This document shows, piece after piece, positions 55,566 to 64,000 of a stretch of DNA of 64,000 nt; the first letter of the stretch is position 1, and the number at the start of each line of letters is the position of its first letter. The stretch is from Marasmius tenuissimus (taxonomy: Eukaryota; Basidiomycota; Agaricomycetes; Agaricales; Marasmiaceae), in NCBI GenBank assembly GCA_029532415.1, contig JAQOTA010000042.1, forward strand, positions 1,054,001-1,118,000, read 5' to 3'. The translations under genes and the position numbers were made by a program. The notes under the pieces were generated by a model. That model ran no database searches, was not told the DNA's origin, and worked only from the letters and a program-made list of their open reading frames with translations.

Positions 55566-56346
55566 TATTGAATCCAGACTCCCGGATATATGGACCATTG
55601 TATTGGGCCACATCTATGCTTCAATCAGTTCACTATGATCTATGCTATTCCTAGTCACTCCCGTTATAGTAGCTACAGTCTGATGAGCCAGCATAGTTAA
55701 AGTGCACAGTGGGTATAACGAAGTAAACCTCACATGGGTAATACACAGAGTATTCTTGTAGTCTTGAGATGCTTGAGAAGAGGTGATAATCGAGTAGATT
55801 GTCCTAAGGCTTAAGGCCTTTTGTCCAGTCTTTTATACATAAGTTTCTGGTACATGTAATGAGTATTACACTAACTGAAACTACTACTAGAAGTAGGTAT
55901 TCGGCCCTAAAGGCGTAAAAGACATTAGTACTGTGTAAGTACTTCTACCATGAATGGTAGTATGCTTGGTGAGCATAGTCGTGTTTGCCTCATGTATTGG
56001 AGGCTCTACTTATGCTATTGGATAGCGACTGTCTATAGTGTCATATATGATGAAACTAGATGTACGTAGTAAGATACGTAGACAGAGACGTAGTACTTGC
56101 ATGAGGACGCAAGTGTTCTAGAGGTGTAGCTCTATAAATAGTGTGACGCGTAAACAACACGTCTACAGTGTATCACATGATATCCATCATGTTCAACACA
56201 GTCACCTCTGTATAGTATATAAGTAGCTCTGTATCTACATGCAATACCAGTACTTTTACTACACTCATTGCTGCCTCTAAGCCTATCTCCAGGTGAGCTA
56301 GTCTGTCCCATGCTGCCACTGCGTGGGCAGGACTTCTGCCTCAACA
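55566..56346 (+). repeat. 5' LTR of the copia element, split by a solo LTR
   Basis: Parts 55566-55680 and 56199-56346 match the 3' LTR. The first base pair after the flank is TA instead of TG. The TATATAAG box is at 56216-56223. Differences from the 3' LTR are mostly C/T or G/A. Confidence 0.92.
55681..56198 (+). mobile_element. Nested 518-bp solo LTR inside the copia 5' LTR
   Basis: Begins TGATGAGCC, ends GTTCAACA, and is flanked by CAGTC on both sides (55676-55680 and 56199-56203). The intact 3' LTR shows the empty site (CTACAGCCACCTC). It has TATAAATA at 56133-56140. No internal coding region, so it is a solo LTR of a different family. Confidence 0.85.
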
Positions 56347-56360
56347 GGTTATGGGCCCCG
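56347..56360 (+). other. Probable primer-binding site of the copia element
   Basis: GGTTATGGGCCCCG directly follows the 5' LTR end, where minus-strand priming occurs. GGTTATGGGCCC at this place is familiar from fungal copia elements (recollection). The primer tRNA is not determined. Confidence 0.45.
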
Positions 56361-56675
56361 GTGCCCTGTTGATGTGCTTTGTGATGGCAAGCTCTCTAGG
56401 ATGTGCACCCTTGCTGAGTGCTGCCTATGATGATGCACTATTGTGGTCATTGCACTCGATAACCATCATAACTGCTTAATCGCTGTTGTGATGGGCAGAC
56501 CATTAACACCGGTTCTGGACCTGTGAAGTCAACATCTTCATTGATGTTTGACGATGATGGACTGTGTCCTCAACAACAATCGATGGCTATTGCTGTTGAC
56601 CGTGCAGTGATTTCATTTATCATTGCTTATATTGATGAACCTATGCTGATCATTGTTTTATTACTCCAGATCGCT

Positions 56676-57721
56676 ATGGCTTCTGTTATGTCTACCCTTA
56701 TCCCCACCGTTGAGGTCTTCAGCGGTGTCAACTGGCGCAAGTGGTCCAAGGGTCTTGGTACCTATGCCATGATCAATGAGTTCTATGACCATTACACCAA
56801 CAACAATCCTGAACCTGATGAACCTGAGAAACCTACCGAACCTACTTGACCTAAAGCAACTACCTGCACTGTCACTGTTGCTGCTACAACTACAACTGAA
56901 GCAACCACACGTACGGAGACAGTCTCTCCTACTGACACACAGATGCACAGTATGCTAAGGATTTGGAGAAGTGTGAGAAGGATCTCATCAGGTATGACAA
57001 GGAGAATTGACGTTGAAAGAAGTATGAATTCAAGGCTATGGGTGCACTACGTGCCACCACCACCATTGCCATGCAGAGTATTATCTCGGATGATGATACG
57101 GCTTGGAACGCTTGGGAGAAGATCAAGGCTTGTTATGGTCAACAAACTTCCGTCTCTGTTTGGGCGGACTTCAAGTCCATTATGGAGTTCCGTCTGTCTG
57201 GTGGAAACCACATTCCAGAAATAGCTCAACTTGAACTCCTCTTTGGACAGATTCACGAGGCTGATATCAGTCTCCCTGATCTTATCAAAGCCATGCTCCT
57301 CCTCTCTGTTCTACCACAGGGTTGGTCGAACGCTCGGGAATTTGCTACCAATGGTAACTCGCCAGCTGATCTTACTTTCAAAGTGGCTCGTGATGCCGTC
57401 ATTAACCACTATGAAGCTCGGAAACCTGCTCCTCTCGCATCGCGCATTTCTTCTGTCAAGAAGAAGGACAAGAACCCGAAGTTTAACCAGCAGTCCAATC
57501 CTCCTTCGTTGTTGTCTAACAGTAACAACCAGTCTAAGAATGACAACGACCAGAAGAAGAAGAACAACTGACGTGGCAGGAAGAAGAAGGGTGATTCTCA
57601 GGACAACAAGGGTGACACCTCTCACAAGGGTCATTCTCATATTGCGTCCCTCGCTCATTTGTCCATCTCCTCGCCCCCCACTGTTCCTGATACTCCATCT
57701 GTTGTACATCCTGCAGACTGA
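56676..57721 (+). pseudogene. Copia Gag (UBN2-type), broken
   Basis: Starts MASVMSTLIPTVEVFSGVNW (typical copia N-terminus, LxGxNW-like). It is interrupted by TGA at 56847, a frame change near 56936, and TGA codons near 56999-57014. The main Gag domain follows: KYEFKAMGALRATTTIAMQS, WNAWEKIKACYGQQTSVSVW, then PEIAQLELLFGQIHEADISL and LPQGWSNAREFATNG. A Lys/Asn-rich tail ends at TGA 57569 and the frame continues to TGA 57719. No intact zinc knuckle was seen. Confidence 0.85.
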
Positions 57722-58555
57722 TCCCGGGATCCACTCCACATGCAGCGTTTCTCCGGTGCTACCTCGGGTGGTACTGTTTTTGAGAATGCTCAAGCTGCTC
57801 GCAGTCTTGCCAATTGTCTTGGTGTTCCCAAGTATACCCATGTCCTTGAACCTATGGAACAGGGATATGCGGCTGCTTTGTCTTCCTCCCTGAAGCATTG
57901 TATTGATGGTCCCTACTCCACTGCTCCACCTGCAAAGTGTGCTAAGAGTGTTGAGAAGGTTTACAACCTCTATGATTCCTTCTATGAGGACTCCGACTCT
58001 GAGCGTGAGGATTGTATCGCATTGAACACTGTTAATGATTCCTTGCATACGAAGATTGTAAGTGGAAGTGCCATGGACGTTGACAGCAAGATCGCAGATG
58101 CCGCTGGTTTTTCCAACAATGTTGAGTACAACTCGGTCTCCATCAGATCTGAGGAATCTGACGATGACAGGCAAGTGCCTTATCTCAGTCTTTCTTCTAA
58201 CACTGATACAAACCTACAGTGTGCCGCTCTATTAGCCGCTTCTAAACGTAGTAGTTCGAGTATTGTGTCCCGTATGAAATTTGTGCAATATATTGGTGAT
58301 CACTTTGCCACATGTGCCGATTGTAAGGGAAAGAAGGCAACTGGAAGCTCACAAGAGTGGATCGTTGATTTGGGTGCTTCATTGCACTTTACTTATGATC
58401 TTGAAAATTTTGCCGAGTATGAACCCATGACCAATGGACCACAGCTAAACACTGCTCAGACGGACAACCCTATCCAAATCAAGGGAAAGGGGACTGTGTG
58501 CATCTCTCATTCTGTTGAAGGATCTGACGGTCATATGGAGGAACATATTACGTGA
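57722..58555 (+). pseudogene. Copia linker and aspartic protease, active-site motif altered
   Basis: Same frame as Gag. It contains a Cys pair (HFATCADCKGKK, probably half of a zinc knuckle) and the protease start QEWIVDLGASLHFTYDLENF. The family motif is DSGAS. Here Ser is Leu (TTG), explained by TCG to TTG at a CpG. The frame ends at TGA-like breakdown near 58553, where downstream TRLYPVYYVP-type sequence continues in another frame. Confidence 0.8.
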
Positions 58556-59557
58556 CTCTATCCTGTCTATTATGTTCCGCTTCTGTCAATTCAACTTCTC
58601 TCGCTTGGAGAATTCTTGCAAGGTGGTCTGCAAGTACGCGGATCGTCTAGCAAATTGGTGTTTTATAACAAGGGTTGATGCCAGTCATTGGTATCTTACC
58701 TGCTTACGCCTGGTCAAACCATTTTTTGGCTTAGCTCACAGAAAGCCTCTGCTCATAGCTTAATGGCCAAGTCAACAATGGATAAAGTTGACTACAAGGT
58801 TCTACACAGACATTTCGGACATTGTTCAGACAAGGCTCTGCATAAAGCTCGGAAGCATACTAAGAACTTCCCAGAATTCGACTGAAAACTGAAGAAAACC
58901 CGATTATGCCGAGGATGTGCAGAAGGAAAGATGCACTCCAGATTGTTCCCTGACTCCACTACCTGTGCCTCAAAACCCTTCGAGAAAATCCACTCCGACC
59001 TCAAACAATTCCTCACTGAGTCGTACCACAAATACAAATGGTGTGTGTCATTTGTCGATGACTGTACTTCACATGGCTGGACAATGGTCATGCGACGCAA
59101 ATCTGACTCTATCAAGATGCTCCGTGACTTTATCGCTATGATGAAGGTGCAATTCGGTGTTGATATTAAGGAATGGATGTCTGATGGAGGGGGAGAGTAC
59201 AAATCGGATGCCTTTGATGATGTACTAAAGGAGCACGGTATTAAAATTCTGACCAGCATTCCATATACGCCAGAACAGAATGGTCGTGCAAAATGGTTCA
59301 ATTGGACCATTGTCAAGAAAGATCAAGCTCTTTGCTTTAATGCTTGTCTTCCACCTTCTTGGTGGGAATTCTGTGTGTTGCACGCTGTTGCACTTCACAA
59401 TCGGATGCCGTCCCAGCATTTACGTTGGTTGACCCCGCATGAGAAGTTGCATGGCAGTGCACCGGATGTTTCGGATCTCTGGGTCTTTGGATGTGCAGCG
59501 TATGTGTTTATTCCGGAAAGCGTTGAGTTAACAAGTTATCTCTGTGTTCGGAACTGA
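58556..59557 (+). pseudogene. Copia GAG-pre-integrase and integrase, catalytic Glu lost
   Basis: The pre-integrase segment KVLHRHFGHCSDKALHKARK runs into CRGCAEGKMHSRLF after a TGA at 58882. The integrase core has VSFVDDCTSHGW (first Asp) and WMSDGGGEYKSDAF (second Asp). The third acid lies in TPEQNGRAKWFNWTIVKK, where copia proteins have AER: Lys replaces Glu, and Trp replaces Arg twice (CGG to TGG). It ends at TGA 59555. Inactive by inspection. Confidence 0.87.
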
Positions 59558-60315
59558 TGACCTTCATCGGTTTTCAGGAAGGCATGAAAGGATATGTCTT
59601 CAAGAAGATGTCCAATAATACTATCTTCAAAAGCGCTACAGCTCTGTTCAATGAAAACTTGTTCCCAAAGTGTTCTGATAAGAAACCTCGTGGCTTTACC
59701 CTGGTGGGTGAAATCCCTGAAATACCGCCGGTATTGGGTGAAAATCCCAACTTCTCTTCAGATAGTGATGATGATCTTTATCTTCCCAAGAACCTTCCAA
59801 AGCAATCAGAATCTCCACATGACAATGATGGAGATGGTCCTGTACCTCAGGGTGAACATCAACATCCTCATCCTGATCCTCTGCTCCAGCCTCCCAGGCC
59901 ACCTACACCAGTGGGTGGACAAGAGCAGTCTCTGCTGCCAAGGCGTTCAGGCAGGAAACAGACAGGTACTAAGCAACCTGATAACATATTTGGTGAACAA
60001 CGAGACCCAAATAATCCCTTGTGCATTGTGCATGATATGGACAAAAATTCTACATGGAGGGATGCCATGGGTGATAGAGAACCCATGGATCCACCTACTA
60101 CTCGTAGGAGAGGCAGACCTAGAAAGGTTCCTGGGACTAATTGTGCCAGTCTGTCCACCATGTGTAACTCCAGGGGGAGTCAACCCAATAGCTTAGTGCA
60201 ACAATTATCCCAGGAAGGGGGAGTAGGTTTCGTGATTTATCTGTTGAATCGGGCAGTTCCTGTTCACAATGACCTCACCGATATGTTTGAGAGTGGACTC
60301 TCCGTGACATACTGA
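59557..60315 (+). pseudogene. Copia integrase C-terminal and linker region
   Basis: Starts GFQEGMKGYVFKKMSNNTIF, the usual post-core segment (GYxxGxKGY-like), then an acidic/Pro-rich linker and a possible AT-hook-like RRRGRPRK. It ends ESGLSVTY* just before the RT. Confidence 0.75.
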
Positions 60316-60317
60316 AG

Positions 60318-61160
60318 CTGCCAGCTGAGCAGCAGAGAGAATGGAAGGCTGCTTGCCTCGATGAACTAGAGGCTCTTTGCAAGCGCAAGGTCTTCAAATT
60401 GGTTGACCTACCTAAAGGTTGCAAGGCTGTCAAAAACAGATGGGTGTTTGACGTTAAGTCAGACAGTCGAAAGAAAGCTCGACTTGTTGCCAAGGGTTTC
60501 TCTCAGGTCGAAGGAGTTGACTTTGATGAGATCTTCTCACCAGTTGTGCGGTTTGAAACTGTACGGATGATGCTCGCATTAGCAGCTCTCAAAAACTGGC
60601 ACATTCAGGCATTGGATGTGAAGAACACCTTTCTTTATGGCAAACTTAAAGAGATCTATATGGATCAACCTGAAGGTTTCAAGGTTAAGGGTCAGGAAGG
60701 CAAAGTCTATCGCCTTTGCCAAGCATTATATGGACTGAAGCAAGCCGCTCTTGAGTGGTGGCGTGCCCTTAGCTCATCCATGGAAGTAATGGGCTTTAAA
60801 CGCTTAACTTCCAATGCAGGTCTCTTCATCTGCAAAGATTGTGAGACTGGTGAAAAATATATCGCTTTGAGCTACATTGACGATGCATTATTCCTTGGAC
60901 CCAACAAAGCCTTTGTCGAAAAGAAGAAAGCCGAGTTTATGGCTCATTGGGAATGCCGTGATCCTGGAGAAGTTAAAGAGTTCTTGCGCATGCGTATTTG
61001 TCGCAAAGGCCGTAAAATCCTTCTTGACCAGACCGACTATTTGAAGAAGGTCCTCAAGCGATTTGGCATGCAGAATGCAAAAGCAGCTGATACTCCTCTT
61101 CCCGCCGGCTATATTCCACAACCCAACAAAGGTCCTGTTGATCCCAAAGGTCGCGCTTGA
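60318..61160 (+). pseudogene. Copia reverse transcriptase (RVT_2)
   Basis: The N-terminal frame before 60399 is shifted (EWKAACLDELEALCKRKVFK). The body is clear: GCKAVKNRWVFDVKSDSRKK, ARLVAKGFSQVEGVDFDEIF, SPVVRFETVRMMLALAALKN, QALDVKNTFLYGKLKEIYMD, LCQALYGLKQAALEWW and the catalytic LSYIDDALFLG. TGA 61158 interrupts GRA*YQSVIGSLLYIMLG, where Arg (CGA) is expected. Confidence 0.9.
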
Positions 61161-61829
61161 TATCAATCAGTAATTGGATCACTTCTGTATATCATGCTTG
61201 GCACTCATCCAGATATTGCCTATGCTGTTACAAAGCTTTCTCAATTCTCTGCTAATCCATTGGAGGATCACCTGAAGAAGGTGCTTTATATTTGCCACTA
61301 TCTTGCAGGAACTCCAGACTATGCATTGGTTTATGATGGAGCCTCTGACGGAGGTCTATTAGCATTCACTGATTCTGATTGGGCTGCTGATCCCATCAAG
61401 TGTTGGTTGATCACGGGCTATTTCTTCAAATTGGCAGGTGGCATCTTCTGTTGGCAATCATGTGCCCAGAAGACTGTTGCGCTTTCATCCACTGAAGCTG
61501 AATACATGGCACTATCTGACTGTAGTCGTCAAGCTGTGTGGATTCGACAGTTACTCTCTGAACTTGGGATTGATATGACTCCCATACCTGTATGTGGAGA
61601 CAATCAAGGCTCAATCTTCATCGCCTCTAACCCAGTCCAAGAACACCGCACCAAATACATTGATATTTGCTATCATTACATTTGCAAATGTGTTTCAGAC
61701 TGCAAGGTCGATCTTTTCTTGATTGATGGTGCCTATAATTCTGTGGACATGTTTACCAAGAATTTGGGTCATGTCAAGTTCTCCGCTTTTAGAGAACATC
61801 TTGGACTTGAATTTTATTCGTCCGAATAG
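61161..61829 (+). pseudogene. Copia RNase H
   Basis: In frame with the RT after the TGA. It contains GTHPDIAYAVTKLSQFSANP, AFTDSDWAADPIKCWLITGY, KTVALSSTEAEYMALSDCSR, PVCGDNQGSIFIASNPVQEH and HVKFSAFREHLGLEF. Acidic residues of TDSDW, TEAEY and DNQG are kept. Several Arg-to-Trp/Cys changes fit CpG decay (KCWLITGY for the usual KRRSITGY-like stretch). Ends at TAG 61827, 41 bp before the 3' LTR. Confidence 0.9.
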
Positions 61830-61860
61830 ACGCTTCATGCTCTACTTGTGCCACACTTAG

Positions 61861-61870
61861 CAAGGGGGAG
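61861..61870 (+). other. Polypurine tract of the copia element
   Basis: CAAGGGGGAG abuts the 3' LTR start TGTTGAATCC. Confidence 0.7.
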
Positions 61871-62123
61871 TGTTGAATCCGGACTCCTGGATATATGGAC
61901 TGTTGTATTGGGCCGCATCTATGCTTCAATCATTTCACTATGATCTATGCTATTCCTAGTCACTCCCGTTAGCTACAGCCACCTCTGTATAGTATATAAG
62001 TAGCTCCGTATCTACATGCAATACCAGTACTTTTACTACTCTCGTTGCTGCCTCTAAGCCTATCTCCAGGTGAGCTAGTCTGTCCCATGCTGCCACTGCG
62101 TGGGCAGGACCTCTGCCTCAACA
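61871..62123 (+). repeat. 3' LTR of the copia element
   Basis: 253 bp with perfect TGTTGA/TCAACA ends and TATATAAG near 61994. It is followed by the target duplication GGCAG. Confidence 0.94.
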
Positions 62124-63230
62124 GGCAGCTGCTTTGCCTTTGTCCAAGACCTCCCTGATCCTGAAGGTGCAAGTGCTGCGTCGGGATTTCAACGTGATGT
62201 AACCCCACTTGTACCCTCCGAGCTCACCAGAGGTCAGTATCAGTGCCTTGATACTGAGATACTGCTCTCCATGAAGAAGCTTCACAAGCACAACCTAATA
62301 GTAACGGGTTGGAGTTGGGCAGCGAATCGAGCGGTATACTACTGTTTGCGTGAAACTGGGGAATGATGTCGAAAGGCGAGAATTTTTCATGCCCTTCAAG
62401 GGTACTGTTCCGTTGCATTGACTCCAATGTTGTATAGGATAATGTCTCGCCGAATTGTAATCATTCAGAACCTGGCCGTACTCATAATCAACCACTTCTT
62501 TCTTCACATCTGCTATCATCTGAGGATCTTGAAAGTCTGCAAAGGCATTATGACGTTAGCACTGAGCCTTGCATACATCAGAGAGTACTGGCGTCCAAGG
62601 CCATTTTTGACCCTTGTAATGATGTGAGTTTTACCAACATACCTGACTTCCGGTTTGTTGTGTGGATTGAATGGTTGCTTTCGAGCAGCTTGCAGCTTGG
62701 ACTGGAGTCATGATTAGTAATACTCTCTCGATGGTGCGAGTATTGACACGCACTTGCATATCCACGTCGGAGATCACCCGTGGACTGAGGAAACTAGATG
62801 AACCAGCTTTCATCAAGACTGGAGCCTAGAGAACTAAGTTGCACGTCTCGGACTGAGACGAGCCAAGGAAAGTTCTCAAGCCCTTCCTGATTTGGTGGGA
62901 GGTGATTGCTGTGGTGTGAGCAAATATTGAAGCAGTTCCACCTCTTATCTACAGGAAGATATACTTGAGATTCGATGTGAAAATGCTGAGAATGAGACAC
63001 ACCTGTCAGGGTCTTGGCTGCGGAAAGGCAGACTAGAGCTAACTTGATTCCCATTTAGACACGCTGACGTGAAACACACTTCATAGCTACAAGGAATCCA
63101 AGTCAGTGAAAGCACCTGAGAAAGGTTCGTGAGAAGGCGTACCTGATGAGAGATTGAAATTTGACGGGACTGCGTGAGAAAAACTTGGCGCAATCGGCTT
63201 CAATGCTATATGGACAGGATGCATAAATGG
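62124..63230 (-). pseudogene. Upstream part of the gene split by the copia element
   Basis: The minus strand starts near 63229 (MHPVHIALKPIAPSFSHAVP, then a GTACGC donor). A later exon near 62800-62645 ends at a GTATGT donor (KLQAARKQPFNPHNKPEV). After an intron with GCCTTTGCAG acceptor near 62540 comes FQDPQMIADVKKEVVDYEYG and VLNDYNSARHYPIQHWSQCN. An exon near 62280-62124 (LLHGEQYLSIKALILTS, then across a 49-bp intron ALAPSGSGRSWTKAKQLP) runs into the copia insertion and continues at 55565. No family recognised. Confidence 0.42.
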
Positions 63231-63369
63231 ACCGTCCCAGAAACAACACCTACCAGGTCACAGAAAGATCTAGATTGGTCCCCACTGGAACATACGCCCA
63301 GGACACTCCTGTAAAAGCTCTACACCCGCTGCGTTGTGCGAGACAGCTCTCAATGTCAAAAGGGTCAGG

Positions 63370-63805
63370 CTATACAATAATGCTTCTGTACTGCTCTTGC
63401 ATTATACTGACTTTATTCTAGCACCCAAAACAAAATCAGAATGAAAGTCACTTTCACACCATATAGCATAATGTGAGTACAGTATCCTTTAAATTAGTTT
63501 GACATTATTCTTCCAGGCCCTGATGGAATGATAACAGGATCCTACGTGTATTCTTTATTCTTTCATTACTCTTTCTTGGCGGGAAGCATAATTCTTGGAT
63601 TTGGTATGGCATAATCTCAGGATACTTGTAGCATAATGTTTGCGCTTTATACGTACAGAACGTTGCGCATCATTCTGGATTTCCATCAGCATAATGCTTG
63701 AGAAAATTTAACATAATCCGCGCTCGTTGTTGTAATTTTTTTTAAAATTATCATCGCATAATCTTCAACATAATGCACGTGCATTACTATCCTTTGCACC
63801 CAGTG
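63370..63805 (+). repeat. CATAAT-motif repeat element, copy A
   Basis: 436 bp from CTATACAATAATGCTTCTG to TTTGCACCCAGTG. It contains at least ten GCATAAT, ACATAAT or reverse-oriented copies, an inverted pair AATAATGC/GCATTAT at the left end, and the perfect 16-bp palindrome TAATGCACGTGCATTA at 63771-63786 near the right end. Reverse-complement match of 47691-48116. Confidence 0.72.
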
Positions 63806-64000
63806 AACATTCAACATTTAGCCTAGTGGGCAGTCTAGTCAGCAATTTCCCGTGCCAAGACTCTCACTTTCTTCGATTGATCTTGTTCAAACTTCCGTGG
63901 CATTTCTGTTTACCCAAGTCACATGTCAAAACGGACCTCTCTTCGGCGATGTCACCCAAATTTTTCGAGAAGTAGGATTATTTGTCTACCGTCGGGTAGT
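63806..64000. other. Window end, nothing assigned
   Basis: CpG-containing sequence (TTCTTCGATTGATC, CGGACCTCTCTTCGGCGATG) without a readable gene. Confidence 0.3.

Larger units (their letters stand above)
55566..62123 (+). mobile_element. Ty1/copia LTR retrotransposon, decayed, carrying a nested solo LTR
   Basis: LTRs end TGTTGA..TCAACA in the 3' copy, and GGCAG flanks both ends (55561-55565 and 62124-62128). The order Gag, protease, integrase, RT, RNase H is that of Ty1/copia. The element is 6558 bp, of which 523 bp is a solo LTR plus target duplication inside the 5' LTR. Coding parts are broken by at least six stops and a frameshift, most stops being TGA. Autonomous movement is not possible as read. 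Confidence 0.95.

Noticed and set aside
62100..62366. Plus-strand 88-aa ORF after the copia element
   Set aside because: It starts inside the 3' LTR and is the shadow of the minus-strand host exon.

Overview
The window reads as nuclear DNA of a filamentous basidiomycete, most likely an Agaricomycete of the Ceratobasidium/Rhizoctonia type. Four observations support this: genes with many short (about 50-60 bp) GT..AG introns, a small secreted double-psi beta-barrel protein, fungal-type Ty3/gypsy and Ty1/copia retrotransposons, and CpG loss in old DNA. The taxon is an inference. No rRNA, CRISPR array, complete tRNA or bacterial-style operon is visible.

The left part (1-13.4 kb) keeps a normal number of CpG dinucleotides. 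It holds minus-strand, intron-rich, lineage-specific genes: a large gene at 1-2.2 kb with a decayed, split paralogue at 9.8-12.9 kb; a probable membrane-protein gene (3.5-5.6 kb) that recurs in degraded form at 30.3 and 32.2-34.6 kb; and a gene built from tandemly repeated exon-intron modules (7.9-9.8 kb). The best single host gene is a five-exon RlpA-like secreted protein at 13187-13913.

The centre (14462-24182) is a nearly intact Ty3/gypsy retrotransposon with 198-bp LTRs differing at one base and a TAACT target duplication. It carries an intact gag-protease ORF and a pol broken by one frameshift and one premature stop. After pol comes an intact 696-aa ORF of unknown function, preceded by its own TATA-like box. 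Its CpG content resembles the left part, although it sits next to old DNA.

The right part (24.2-64 kb) looks CpG-poor and TpG/CpA-rich, and is a graveyard of relics. It contains an Hsp70-like pseudogene, a coiled-coil gene cut by a 1.86-kb solo LTR (TSD AGTTT), a 2-kb element with about 370-bp inverted repeats starting near a poly-G run, foldback and MITE-like elements, and a dispersed repeat studded with CATAAT motifs. A decayed Ty1/copia element (55566-62123, TSD GGCAG) has inserted into a minus-strand gene, and its own 5' LTR was later hit by a 518-bp solo LTR (TSD CAGTC). Most stops in these relics are TGA, and several substitutions fit CpG to TpG transition, as expected from methylated-cytosine decay.

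Boundaries of multi-exon host genes are approximate. They were read by eye from open frames, splice motifs and paralogue comparison, with no database search.
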